DNA from: Phaeovibrio sulfidiphilus
GTDB taxonomy: Bacteria > Pseudomonadota > Alphaproteobacteria > Rhodospirillales > Rhodospirillaceae
DNA: 64,000 nucleotides
Direction: 5' to 3'
NCBI RefSeq assembly: GCF_014861485.1
Contig: NZ_JACZHT010000005.1
Span: 62,001-126,000 of the forward strand
The notes below the pieces were generated by a model. That model did not search any database. It saw only the letters and a list, made by a program, of their open reading frames with translations, and had not been told where the DNA came from. Positions 27,568 through 35,750 of this stretch are shown one piece after another. Within the stretch, counting starts at the first letter, position 1, and each line of letters starts with the position of its first letter. The translations under genes were made by a program, and so were the position numbers.

Positions 27568-28514
27568 CCGCGGCCGTCACATTCGACAGCGCCACCGCGC
27601 TTCTCGGGCGTCTGCCGGCGGCGCGCGGTGACCTGCGCCCGTTTGTGCCCCTGGCCGCCGGGAGCTGGCTTGGCGTGGGCGGCCCGGCGGAGGTTCTCTT
27701 CCGTCCGGCCGATGCCTCGGACCTTGCGGATTTTCTGGCGGCGCGCCCCGCGGATGTGCCGGTCACCATTATCGGCGCCACCTCCAACCTCCTGGTGCGC
27801 GACGGCGGTGTGCCCGGCGTGGTGGTCCGCCTGGGGCCCTCATTCGGCGGGATCAGCATCCGGGACAACCGGGTCGTGGCGGGCGCGGGCGCCTTCGTGA
27901 GCATGATTGCGCGCCGGGCCCTGGAGGCCTCGGTGGGGGCCATGGAGTTCCTGGGCGGCATTCCCGGCACGCTGGGCGGTGCGATCCGGATGAACGCGGG
28001 CGCCCACGGCCACGAGCTGTGCGAGGTGCTGCGCGAGGTGACGGCGCTGGACAGCACGGGCACCACCCATGTCTGGACGGTTGCCGACCTGAAGTTTGGC
28101 TACCGCAGCTGCGGCGCGCCCGAGGACACGATTTTCATCTCCGCGGTTCTGGAGGGGCAGGCGGCCCGGGCCGCCGACATCCAGGCCCGCATGGAGGCGG
28201 ACCGCCTGCACCGGGAGGCCGTTCAGCCCGTGCGGATCAAGACGGCCGGCTCCACCTTCAGGAACCCGCCCGAGGGGCCGAGGGCCTGGGAGCTGATCGA
28301 CCGGGCCGGATGCCGGGGGCTGCGGGTGGGCGGCGCCAAGATGCACGAGGTCCACTGCAATTTCATGGTGAACACAGGGGCGGCGACGGCGTCGGATCTG
28401 GAGACCCTGGGGGAGACGGTCCGCACGCGGGTCCGGACGACCTCGGGGGTTGATCTTGTGTGGGAGGTCCGGCGTATCGGGCTTCCCCCGGTGACGGAGG
28501 GAGAGACGGCATGA
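27564..28514 (+). CDS. murB: UDP-N-acetylenolpyruvoylglucosamine reductase
   Basis: This 316-residue FAD enzyme reduces UDP-GlcNAc-enolpyruvate to UDP-MurNAc with NADPH. Landmarks are [58 protein letters not shown] (split here across ~129-150), FGYRSC and [10 protein letters not shown], then [14 protein letters not shown]. It follows murC and precedes ddl with 4-bp overlaps. Length fits the type IIa form. Confidence 0.96.
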   Translation: MTAAVTFDSATALLGRLPAARGDLRPFVPLAAGSWLGVGGPAEVLFRPADASDLADFLAARPADVPVTIIGATSNLLVRDGGVPGVVVRLGPSFGGISIRDNRVVAGAGAFVSMIARRALEASVGAMEFLGGIPGTLGGAIRMNAGAHGHELCEVLREVTALDSTGTTHVWTVADLKFGYRSCGAPEDTIFISAVLEGQAARAADIQARMEADRLHREAVQPVRIKTAGSTFRNPPEGPRAWELIDRAGCRGLRVGGAKMHEVHCNFMVNTGAATASDLETLGETVRTRVRTTSGVDLVWEVRRIGLPPVTEGETA

Positions 28515-29440
28515 CGGCGACCGCAAATCCTGCGCGCAAGCGCGTCTGTGTTCTTCACGGCGGTTTCTCCTCCGAGCGCTCGGTGTCGCTGGAAAGCGGC
28601 CGGGCCGTGGCGGCGGGGCTGGAGCGCTCGGGCCACCAGGTCAGCCTGGTGGATGTGTCCCGGGATCTCCCCGAGCTGATCCGCGCCATCCAGGCCGTGA
28701 ACCCGGATGTGATCTTCAACGCGCTTCACGGGCACTTCGGCGAGGACGGTGGCGTCCAGGGCATTCTGGAGGTGCTGGGCATCCCCTACACCCACTCGGG
28801 CGCCCTCGCCAGCGCGGTGGCGATGAACAAGCCCCTGACCCAGAAGCTGTTCGCCCGCGCGGGCATTCCCGTGGCCGAGCACGTGGTTGCGCCGAAGGAC
28901 GTGGTCCTGGCCGGGGAGGTGATGCCCCGCCCGTATGTGATCAAGCCCCCGGCGGAGGGGTCCAGCTACGGCGTGCTGATCGTTCACGAGGACATGGACG
29001 GCATCCCCCTGTCGGCGGACACCTGGCCCTTCGGTGAGGAGGTCATGGTGGAGCGCTTCATTCCCGGTCGCGAGCTGACGGTTGCGGTCATGGGGGACCG
29101 GGCGCTTGCGGTGACCGAGATCGTGACGGACAACCAGTTCTATGACTTCGAGGCCAAGTATGCGCCCGGCGGCTCGCGTCATATTCTCCCGGCACCCATC
29201 CCTGAGGATGTAACCCGCGAGGCCATGGACCTGGCCCTGCGGGCCCACCGCACGCTGCACTGCCGGGGCGTGAGCCGCACCGACTTCCGGTACGACGGTA
29301 CCGGTCTTTATGCGCTGGAAATCAACACCCAGCCGGGCATGACCGCCACGTCGCTGGTTCCGGAACAGGCGCGCCATGTCGGGATTTCCTTCGAGGATCT
29401 CGTGTCCTGGATGGTGGGAGATGCGACATGTCCGCGATAG
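28511..29440 (+). CDS. ddl: D-alanine:D-alanine ligase
   Basis: This 309-residue ATP-grasp enzyme makes D-Ala-D-Ala for MurF. Motifs: VLHGGFSSERSVSLESG, NALHGHFGEDGGVQG, YTHSGALASAVAMNK, VIKPPAEGSSYGV, the YDFEAKYAPGGSRH loop and the metal-binding EINTQPGMTATSLVPEQA. The start at 28511 overlaps murB by 4 bp. Its last 13 bp overlap ftsQ, a longer overlap than elsewhere in the cluster. Confidence 0.96.
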   Translation: MTATANPARKRVCVLHGGFSSERSVSLESGRAVAAGLERSGHQVSLVDVSRDLPELIRAIQAVNPDVIFNALHGHFGEDGGVQGILEVLGIPYTHSGALASAVAMNKPLTQKLFARAGIPVAEHVVAPKDVVLAGEVMPRPYVIKPPAEGSSYGVLIVHEDMDGIPLSADTWPFGEEVMVERFIPGRELTVAVMGDRALAVTEIVTDNQFYDFEAKYAPGGSRHILPAPIPEDVTREAMDLALRAHRTLHCRGVSRTDFRYDGTGLYALEINTQPGMTATSLVPEQARHVGISFEDLVSWMVGDATCPR

Positions 29441-30438
29441 GTGCAGCCCCGGCCGATATCCCCTTTTGGTCTACACATAATCAACCAAAGGGTGTAGAAT
29501 ATCGTTCGAGCGACTCGAGCAAAGTCCTTGATTCAACAAAATTGACTCGAGTCGCCTCGACGGTGTTTCTTTTCGCCTGCATAAGTGGTATTTTCACGTT
29601 TACGGCTCGGCTTCCGTCACTGGAGACGTTCCTGGGCACGGAAACCGCACATTCTTATCCGTCGGATGGTGGTCCCGAGCAGGGCGCCTCCCCGTTCTCC
29701 TCAACGTTCTCGGCGCTGATCTCTCAGGACATGGCTCTTTCCAGCATCTCCGTCGCGGGTCGGAAAATGACCCCCTCAGAGGACATCATGGCCGCCCTCG
29801 GCCCGGTGGAGGGCGTGCCCCTGCTCGAGCTTGATCCCGTTGCGCTGAAGGACCGTCTGGAGGCCCTTCCATGGGTGTCCCTTGCCCGGGTGGAGCGGCG
29901 CTTCCCCGACCGGCTGCACCTCAGCTTGTCCGAGCGCACCCCCATGGCCCTGTGGTTCCACAAGGGGCAGTTCCATGTGGTTGATACGGAAGGGAAAACC
30001 GTCTCTGTCGACGTGACCGACCTCGCGCCGTCCCTGCCCTATGTGGTGGGGGAGGGGGCGCCGGAGGCCACCGCCGGTCTTCTGGATCTTCTGGAGGCCG
30101 CGCCGGCCCTGCGCGAACGGGTGGTTGCGGCCACCCGGGTGGGCGAGCGGCGCTGGACCCTCCATCTCGACACCCTCGACGACGGGCGCGGCATCCAGGT
30201 TCTCCTGCCGGAAACGGATCCGGCGGGGGCGGTTGCGCGCCTTCTCGAGCTCGACGCCCGGAGCTCGCTCCTCGCCCGTGATGTGTCCTCCATCGACATG
30301 CGCCTGTCTGACCGGATTGTGGTCCGCCCCCGCTCGGCCCTGAAAAAGGACGAGGGGACGGGTGTGGCCCCCGCCGGTCGCGCGCCCTTTGCGCCTGATC
30401 GCCAGCCCGGTGCCCGGAAATCCGGGCAGGACGCGTAA
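29428..30438 (+). CDS. ftsQ: Cell division protein FtsQ
   Basis: This 336-residue bitopic protein has a ~45-residue cytoplasmic N-terminus, one membrane span (VASTVFLFACISGIFTFTA, ~48-66), a POTRA domain starting near ISVAGRKMTPSEDIMAALG (~107-175) and a beta domain. The motif WVSLARVERRFPDRLHLSLSE is typical of FtsQ. It bridges FtsA-side and periplasmic divisome parts with FtsL and FtsB. GGGAG lies upstream of the ATG, inside ddl. The first ~130 coding bases are AT-richer than the neighbours and contain two dyads. Confidence 0.93.
   Translation: MSAIGAAPADIPFWSTHNQPKGVEYRSSDSSKVLDSTKLTRVASTVFLFACISGIFTFTARLPSLETFLGTETAHSYPSDGGPEQGASPFSSTFSALISQDMALSSISVAGRKMTPSEDIMAALGPVEGVPLLELDPVALKDRLEALPWVSLARVERRFPDRLHLSLSERTPMALWFHKGQFHVVDTEGKTVSVDVTDLAPSLPYVVGEGAPEATAGLLDLLEAAPALRERVVAATRVGERRWTLHLDTLDDGRGIQVLLPETDPAGAVARLLELDARSSLLARDVSSIDMRLSDRIVVRPRSALKKDEGTGVAPAGRAPFAPDRQPGARKSGQDA
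29470..29555. promoter_or_regulatory. AT-rich dyads at the ddl/ftsQ junction
   Basis: Two perfect inverted repeats lie within the ftsQ 5' coding region: TCTACAC (29470-29476) with GTGTAGA (29492-29498), and GCGACTCGAG (29510-29519) with CTCGAGTCGC (29546-29555). Bases 29461-29580 are 56 of 120 G+C, low for this cluster. The layout suggests an internal operator or promoter region for ftsQAZ. No clean -35/-10 pair was found. Confidence 0.4.
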
Positions 30439-30448
30439 GGAGCGCCGC

Positions 30449-31768
30449 ATGATCATGATGAGAGCCCGAGACCAGGACAGAAGCCTCTCCCCCGATCCCC
30501 TCTGGCCCCAGGGGCAGGACCGCTGGCGCGGCCGTGAGCGGACCGTGGGCGTCCTGGACGTGGGAACCACAAAGATTGTCTGCCTGATCGCACGCCTTGA
30601 GCCCGCTGGCCCGCGGGTGATCGGGGCTGGCCATCACCGGGCCGATGGCGTCCGGGCGGGCCAGGTCTCGAACATGGATGACCTGGAACACGCGGTGCGC
30701 TCGTGCGTCGCCGTCGCCGAAACCATGGCCCAGACCCGCCTTGAGAACGTCTTCGTCAACCTGTCCGGCGGCAATCCGCACTCGACCCTGGTCGAGCTGG
30801 AGCTGGATATGGACGGACGGCTCGTGCGCCCGTCGGACCTGGCCAAGCTCCAGGAGTTCGGCCGCGAGCACGTCAGCGCCCCGGGGCGCGACATCGTGCA
30901 CGGCCAGAACCTGTCCTACGCCATCGACGGCGGAAGCGGCGTCCTGGATCCGGTGGGCTCGTACGCCCAGACCCTGGGCGCGACCATGCACCTGGTGACG
31001 TTCCGCTCCGGCCCGCTTCGCAACCTGTCCACGGTGATCGGGCGCTGCCACCTGGGTGTGGAGGGGCGCCTGCTGACGCCGTTTGCCTCGGCCCTTGCCT
31101 GCCTCTCGGACGAGGAGAGGGCCGCCGGTGCCACCCTCATCGATCTGGGCGGGGGCGTGACCTCCATCGCCGTGTTTGCGGACTCCCGGCCGGTTTACGC
31201 CGGGGCCGTTCCCCTGGGCGCGCAGCACATCACCACGGATCTCATGCAGGGGCTGAACACGCCCTTTGCCGTGGCCGAGCGCCTGAAGGTCATGTACGGA
31301 ACCTGCCTGTGCTCCCCCTCCGACGCCCGGGACCGCCTGCGGATCCCCCAGATGGGCGGGGAGAGCGAGGAGGTCTGCGTGGACGTGCCGCGCTCCATGC
31401 TGGCCCAGATCATTCATCCCCGGATCGAGGAAATCCTCGAGATGGTGCGCGACAAGCTCGAGAAGCCGGGCATCTCCAGTCTGGGCACGCGCCTTGTGGC
31501 GCTGACCGGCGGAGGCTCCCAGCTTCAGGGCGTGCGCGACCTGGCCGAGGCCATCCTCGAGCGCCCCGTGCACCTGCGTCATCCGATCCGCTTCCGTGGC
31601 CAGGCCGAGACCGCGTTCGGTCCCGCCTTTGCCACGGCCAACGGGCTTCTGCGCTACGCGGCCCGGCCCACGCTCTACACCCACTCGGACTTTCCGGAGA
31701 CCCTGGAGGAGACCGCTCCCCCGGGCATGTTCGGAAAGCTGTCACTCTGGCTGAGGGAGAATTTCTGA
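30449..31768 (+). CDS. ftsA: Cell division protein FtsA
   Basis: This 439-residue actin-like protein tethers FtsZ to the membrane. The start at 30449 has TAAGGAG 6 nt upstream; the upstream frame overlaps ftsQ and is unlikely. Actin-fold motifs are VGVLDVGTTKIVCLIA (phosphate 1), TLIDLGGGVTSIAVF (phosphate 2) and VALTGGGSQLQGV (adenosine). A SHS2-type 1C domain lies at ~100-190. The C-terminal amphipathic helix KLSLWLRENF is the membrane-targeting sequence. Starts 10 bp after ftsQ. Confidence 0.96.
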   Translation: MIMMRARDQDRSLSPDPLWPQGQDRWRGRERTVGVLDVGTTKIVCLIARLEPAGPRVIGAGHHRADGVRAGQVSNMDDLEHAVRSCVAVAETMAQTRLENVFVNLSGGNPHSTLVELELDMDGRLVRPSDLAKLQEFGREHVSAPGRDIVHGQNLSYAIDGGSGVLDPVGSYAQTLGATMHLVTFRSGPLRNLSTVIGRCHLGVEGRLLTPFASALACLSDEERAAGATLIDLGGGVTSIAVFADSRPVYAGAVPLGAQHITTDLMQGLNTPFAVAERLKVMYGTCLCSPSDARDRLRIPQMGGESEEVCVDVPRSMLAQIIHPRIEEILEMVRDKLEKPGISSLGTRLVALTGGGSQLQGVRDLAEAILERPVHLRHPIRFRGQAETAFGPAFATANGLLRYAARPTLYTHSDFPETLEETAPPGMFGKLSLWLRENF

Positions 31769-31871
31769 TGAACCGGATCGTCTCCCCCGGCATGCCGAAG
31801 CCCGGACACCCAAGCAAGGAGGCCCGCCTGTGATCTGTGCGTACCCGGGCGGATCCGGCTTCCCGCCCTTC

Positions 31872-31900
31872 AGAGTTTTTGACACCGGTAACTCTTTTTT
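31872..31900 (+). terminator. Hairpin with T-run between ftsA and ftsZ
   Basis: AGAGTT (31872-31877), 12-nt loop, AACTCT (31890-31895), then five more T. Looks like a weak terminator or attenuator 40 bp before ftsZ. The loop contains TTGACA (31879-31884), which could instead be a -35 box of a promoter for ftsZ, though no good -10 follows at 16-18 bp. Confidence 0.4.
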
Positions 31901-31939
31901 CAATCAACGCGACCTTATGCAAACCCCGGAGTACAGACG

Positions 31940-33802
31940 ATGACGATAACCATTCTCCCGCCCGACGAGCCCGGGCACACGCCCGGACTTCCCAACATCA
32001 TTGTGTTCGGCGTCGGTGGCGCCGGAGGCAACGCCGTCAACAACATGATCAGCTCCAGCCTGAACGGGGTGGAGTTCGTCGTGGCCAATACGGACGCCCA
32101 GGCGCTGGCCAACTCCCTCGCAACAAACCGCATCCAGCTGGGGGTCGACACGACCCGCGGCCTGGGTGCCGGGTCCGAGCCGGAAGTCGGACGTCTTGCG
32201 GCCGAGGAAAACGAGGAGGAGATCGCGGCTGCCCTGAAGGACGCCAACATGGCCTTCATCACGGCGGGCATGGGTGGCGGCACCGGCACGGGCGCGGCTC
32301 CGGTCGTTGCGCGTATCGCCCGCGAGATGGGCATCCTGACCATCGGTGTCGTGACCAAGCCCTTCCAGTACGAGGGCCACATGCGCGCCGAGATCGCCGA
32401 GCGCGGCGTGGACGAACTGGGCAAGGAGGTTGACACCCTGATTGTCATTCCCAACCAGAACCTCTTCCTGATCGCCAACGAGCGCACCACCTTCCGGGAG
32501 GCGTTCCGCCTTGCGGACGACGTGCTCTATGACGGCGTGCGCTCCATCACCGACATGATTGTCAACCCGGGCATCATGAACGTGGACTTCGCCGACGTCC
32601 GTCGCGTCATGCTGAACATGGGGCGTGCCATGATGGGTACCGGCGAGGCCGAGGGCGACCGTCGCGCTCTGGACGCCGCCGAGACCGCACTGAAGAACCC
32701 GCTGCTGGAGAACACCTCGATCCGGGGTGCGAAGGCGGTTCTGGTGAACTTCATCGGGGGCGCCGACCTGACCCTGTTCGAGGTCGACGAGGCTGCCGAG
32801 CGCGTCCGCCAGGACGTGGAGGGCGATGCCCTGATCATCGTCGGCTCGTCCCAGGACGAGAAGCTTTCCGGCCGTGTCCGGGTGTCGGTCGTTGCGGCCG
32901 GCATCGGCGCCGAGAGCGCGGGCTACACCAATGTCCGCACCACGCCGGCTCCGGCTGTTGTGGCTCCGGCCCCGGCGTCGCGCATGGCGGCTCCCGGCGG
33001 GCTCCAGCCCCTTGGCGGCACGACCGCTCCGGCGTCAGCGCCCCTGAGCGCCCCCTATCCGACCCCGGTCCGTCCGGCGGCTTCGGCTGCGGCGGCTTCG
33101 GCGTCCACGGCGCCGGCTGCGGCCTCTAAGGGTTCCGAGGTGGCGGCGTCCGACAACGCCTCGCTCATCAGCGAGGGCGCCACGCGCGAGGTGCTCGGTC
33201 AGCTGAACGAGCTGGTGGTGGAGATGCACCGGGACCGGGAGACCCCCCGCCCGGGGGAGTCCGCACGCCCGGAGCTTCAGGGGGATGGATCTCCGGCCTC
33301 CGCCCGCCCCGTTGGCCCCGCGCCTTTCGCCCCGCCCCCGTCCATGCACCCGCAGGGGATGCCCCAGAGCGCGCCGGCACCGATTGTCCGCCCGATGCCG
33401 TATCCTGACGGCGGTCTCCTGAGAGAGACCGGCTTCCTCCCCAACGGGGCGGGGCCTGCTCCCTCGGGTTCCTCCATGCAGCCCGGCGCGCAGCACGTTA
33501 CGGGCTCGACGGTGCTCCAGCCCAACCCGCTGCCGCCGCCGCCGCTGCCCCGCTCCAGCGAGGACAAGGGTTCGGCGCAGCTGACCCCGCCGCCGCTTGG
33601 CGCGATCCCGGGCCGCGAGCCGGTGGCCTCCCAGCCGCAGCAGAGCGAGGGCTTTTTCAAGCGCCGCTTCTTCGGGTTTGGCGCGCCCAAGAATGCCCAG
33701 CCCCGGGCCAAGGTCGTGTCCTCCAGCAAGGACGATGATGATCCCGATGGCCCCGGCGCGGGTCCGGACAATCCCGCCTGGTTCCGCCGTCAGGCGAACT
33801 GA
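31940..33802 (+). CDS. ftsZ: Cell division GTPase FtsZ
   Basis: This 620-residue tubulin homologue forms the Z ring. The GTP-binding motifs are [13 protein letters not shown] (24-36) and [13 protein letters not shown] (109-121). The T7 synergy loop [12 protein letters not shown] is at 209-220. The globular core ends near residue 320; a Pro/Ala-rich linker of ~265 residues follows, then the C-terminal FtsA-binding tail PAWFRRQAN, close to the alphaproteobacterial PxFLRRQ form. E. coli FtsZ is 383 residues, so the linker is unusually long even though alphaproteobacteria often have extended ones. Last gene of the cluster; a 171-bp gap before it suggests separate control. Confidence 0.97.
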   Translation: MTITILPPDEPGHTPGLPNIIVFGVGGAGGNAVNNMISSSLNGVEFVVANTDAQALANSLATNRIQLGVDTTRGLGAGSEPEVGRLAAEENEEEIAAALKDANMAFITAGMGGGTGTGAAPVVARIAREMGILTIGVVTKPFQYEGHMRAEIAERGVDELGKEVDTLIVIPNQNLFLIANERTTFREAFRLADDVLYDGVRSITDMIVNPGIMNVDFADVRRVMLNMGRAMMGTGEAEGDRRALDAAETALKNPLLENTSIRGAKAVLVNFIGGADLTLFEVDEAAERVRQDVEGDALIIVGSSQDEKLSGRVRVSVVAAGIGAESAGYTNVRTTPAPAVVAPAPASRMAAPGGLQPLGGTTAPASAPLSAPYPTPVRPAASAAAASASTAPAAASKGSEVAASDNASLISEGATREVLGQLNELVVEMHRDRETPRPGESARPELQGDGSPASARPVGPAPFAPPPSMHPQGMPQSAPAPIVRPMPYPDGGLLRETGFLPNGAGPAPSGSSMQPGAQHVTGSTVLQPNPLPPPPLPRSSEDKGSAQLTPPPLGAIPGREPVASQPQQSEGFFKRRFFGFGAPKNAQPRAKVVSSSKDDDDPDGPGAGPDNPAWFRRQAN

Positions 33803-33813
33803 CGGGCGGGCTC

Positions 33814-33833
33814 CTGACGGACCGCTCCGTCAG
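33814..33833 (+). terminator. First hairpin after ftsZ
   Basis: Perfect CTGACGGA, loop CCGC, TCCGTCAG, starting 11 bp after the ftsZ stop. No T-run; probably an mRNA end-protecting hairpin or part of a double terminator with the next one. Confidence 0.55.
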
Positions 33834-33859
33834 GGACCATGACAAAACGCGACACCCGA

Positions 33860-33892
33860 GCCCCCGGCCGCCTGTGCAGCCGGGGGCTTTTT
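33860..33892 (+). terminator. Intrinsic terminator of the dcw cluster
   Basis: GCCCCCGGC (33860-33868), 10-nt loop, GCCGGGGGC (33879-33887), then TTTTT. Classic rho-independent form at the end of ftsZ. Confidence 0.88.
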
Positions 33893-33940
33893 CGTGGGTG
33901 TGGCGCGTCGCGCCTCATTGGAGCTGCGCGCGTCGTTTCG

Positions 33941-34025
33941 GGGGGTGGGGACGCCTGGCGGGAGGGGCGGGCCCGGGTGGGAGAGGCGGCCCCGGGTGGG
34001 AGGGGCGGGGACGCCTGGCGGGTGC
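33941..34025. repeat. G-rich imperfect direct repeats
   Basis: GGGGACGCCTGGCGGG occurs at about 33947-33962 and again at 34007-34022. Between them CCCGGGTGGGAG(A/G)GG occurs twice, about 20 bp apart. The plus strand has many runs of three or four G. It fills the 3' intergenic space between the convergent ftsZ and thiC; no gene is seen there. Confidence 0.6.
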
Positions 34026-34112
34026 GGGGCGGAGGGCGCCCGGCGTGTCCCGGCGTCCCTCCACCCCCTTCCGTTCTCCCGGGTTTCCTTCCGATCCTCC
34101 GGCGCGGGCGGA

Positions 34113-35387
34113 TCAGTCTTGGAGCATCCGCACGGCGCAGTAGTCTCCGCACATGGCGCAGACGTCTTCGTTGGCGTGCTCCGCCCGCTTGGCGCAGAAC
34201 ACGCCCGGGTCCAGGGCCGCGTCCTGCATGCCCGGCCAGTCAAGGGCAGCCCGGGCCACCGACATGGAGGCCTCCCGCTCCAGCGCGTGCGCCCGGCCCA
34301 GGGCCACCTCGCCGGCCTGGGCGGCAATCCGCGACGCCATGACGCCCGCGCGGACATCCTCCAGGTCCGGAAGGGTCAGGTGCTCCGCCGGGGTCAGGTA
34401 GCACAGGAAGTCCGCCCCCGCCCGCACCGCGGCGGCGGCCCCGATGGCGCCCGCGATGTGGTCGTACCCGGGGCAGGAGTCGATCACCAGAGGGCCAAGC
34501 ACATAGAGCGGCGCCCCGTTGCACAGGGTCTTGATCCCCCGGATCTGGGTCTCGACCTCGTGCAGGCGAACGTGGCCCGGTCCCTCGATCAGGCACTGGA
34601 CACCCTGCTCCCGGGCCCGGCGGGCCAGCTGGCCCAGCATGATGACCTCGTCCCACTGGGCCGCGTCCCCGGCGTCGGATCCGGCACCCGGGCGCAGGCC
34701 GTCGCCCAGGGACAGGGTCACGTTGTACTCGCGGGCGATGGACACAATGGCGTCAAAGTGGGTCAGGAAGGGGTTCTCCTGACCCGAGACCCGGATCCAG
34801 CGCGCGAGGATGGACCCGCCCCGCGACACAATGCCCAGCACCCGGCTGCCCTCGTCCGTGGCCCATGCGGCGGCGCGGGCGGTCAGGCCGCAGTGAACGG
34901 TCATGAAGTCCACGCCCTGGGCCGCCTGCTTGCGGATTTCCCCCAGGATGTCTTCGGTGGTCAGGGCGGACGGGTCGCGGTCCGCGCTGATGTAGCCCTG
35001 GGCTGCGGCATACAGCGGAACGGTGCCGACGGGAGCCGGGCACTCGGCCAGCATCCGGGAGCGGATGGCGTCCAGATCCCCGGCGATGGACAGGTCCATG
35101 ACCGTATCGGCGCCCGCCTCCAGGGCGGCGGCCAGCTTTGCCATCTCCGCGCCCGCGTCGTTGCGCAGGGGCGAGGTTCCGATGTTGGCGTTGACCTTGA
35201 TGCGGGACGGCTGGCCCACAAGCACGGGCCGGACCCCGGGATGGGCCGGGTTGCCCAGAAGGACCATGGTGCCCCGGTTGATGTGCTCGCGCACGGTGTC
35301 GGGCGACAGGCCCTCGGAGCGGCACAGGGCCTCGCCATGTTTGGCGAACAGGGCGGACAGGGCAGGGTTCTTGGAAAAAAGAGTCAT
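34113..35387 (-). CDS. thiC: Phosphomethylpyrimidine synthase ThiC, short form
   Basis: This 424-residue radical-SAM-type enzyme converts aminoimidazole ribotide to HMP phosphate for thiamine synthesis. Motifs are IKVNANIGTSP, VMDLSIAGDLDAIR, VPLYAAAQG, MTVHCGL and IEGPGHVRLHE. The C-terminal iron-sulfur motif is CAMCGDYC (Cys410, 413, 417), spaced CX2CX3C rather than the CX2CX4C I recall for long ThiC. With the short N-terminus this places it with the ~430-residue type seen in clostridia and archaea. AAGGA lies 7 nt before the ATG. Preceded by a TPP riboswitch. Confidence 0.95.
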   Translation of the reverse strand: MTLFSKNPALSALFAKHGEALCRSEGLSPDTVREHINRGTMVLLGNPAHPGVRPVLVGQPSRIKVNANIGTSPLRNDAGAEMAKLAAALEAGADTVMDLSIAGDLDAIRSRMLAECPAPVGTVPLYAAAQGYISADRDPSALTTEDILGEIRKQAAQGVDFMTVHCGLTARAAAWATDEGSRVLGIVSRGGSILARWIRVSGQENPFLTHFDAIVSIAREYNVTLSLGDGLRPGAGSDAGDAAQWDEVIMLGQLARRAREQGVQCLIEGPGHVRLHEVETQIRGIKTLCNGAPLYVLGPLVIDSCPGYDHIAGAIGAAAAVRAGADFLCYLTPAEHLTLPDLEDVRAGVMASRIAAQAGEVALGRAHALEREASMSVARAALDWPGMQDAALDPGVFCAKRAEHANEDVCAMCGDYCAVRMLQD

Positions 35388-35582
35388 GATGCATCCTTTT
35401 CAGGACGCGCGCACACAGAGGAAAAGTCGCCGCCGGCGAGCCCGCCGGACCCGGGTCGGGGCCTGGCAGGCGCAGTCTTCGGACACCGGACACGCAAGCG
35501 CCCGCACGGCCTCCCGGCGCCGCACAGGGCGGACGTGGGAAGCAGGAACGGATGCACGGTCCGGCGGCCCGGAGGCGGCCTG

Positions 35583-35600
35583 TCACCAGCAGGCTGGTGA
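35583..35600 (-). promoter_or_regulatory. Hairpin just downstream of the TPP aptamer
   Basis: Perfect TCACCAGC, 2-nt centre, GCTGGTGA, four bases downstream of the aptamer on the thiC strand. It may be part of the expression platform. A second hairpin (35433-35448, CCGGCG/CGCCGG) further along the leader is followed by TTTT and could be a terminator arm. Confidence 0.5.
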
Positions 35601-35604
35601 GGAA

Positions 35605-35690
35605 CTATCCCTACGGCAGTATGAGCTGCGTCAGGTTCAAAGGGTCTGGGAACAATTCCCACTCTCAGCCCGATTCACGGACCCCCCTTA
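35605..35690 (-). ncRNA. TPP riboswitch (THI element) for thiC
   Basis: Read on the minus strand the sequence contains GGGGGGTCCG, the core GGGCTGAGAG, a variable stem GGGAATTGTTCCC, ACCCTTTGAACCTGA, a GCAGCTCATACTGC-type stem and the closing GGGA. CTGAGA and GAACCTGA are the conserved pyrimidine- and pyrophosphate-sensing elements of the thiamine pyrophosphate aptamer. It lies ~215 nt upstream of thiC and should lower thiC expression when TPP is plentiful. Confidence 0.95.
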
Positions 35691-35750
35691 GTTATGCCGC
35701 CCACTGTAGTGCGTCCGGGGCAAAAGTAAATCGCTTTGGTGGGGGCGCTC

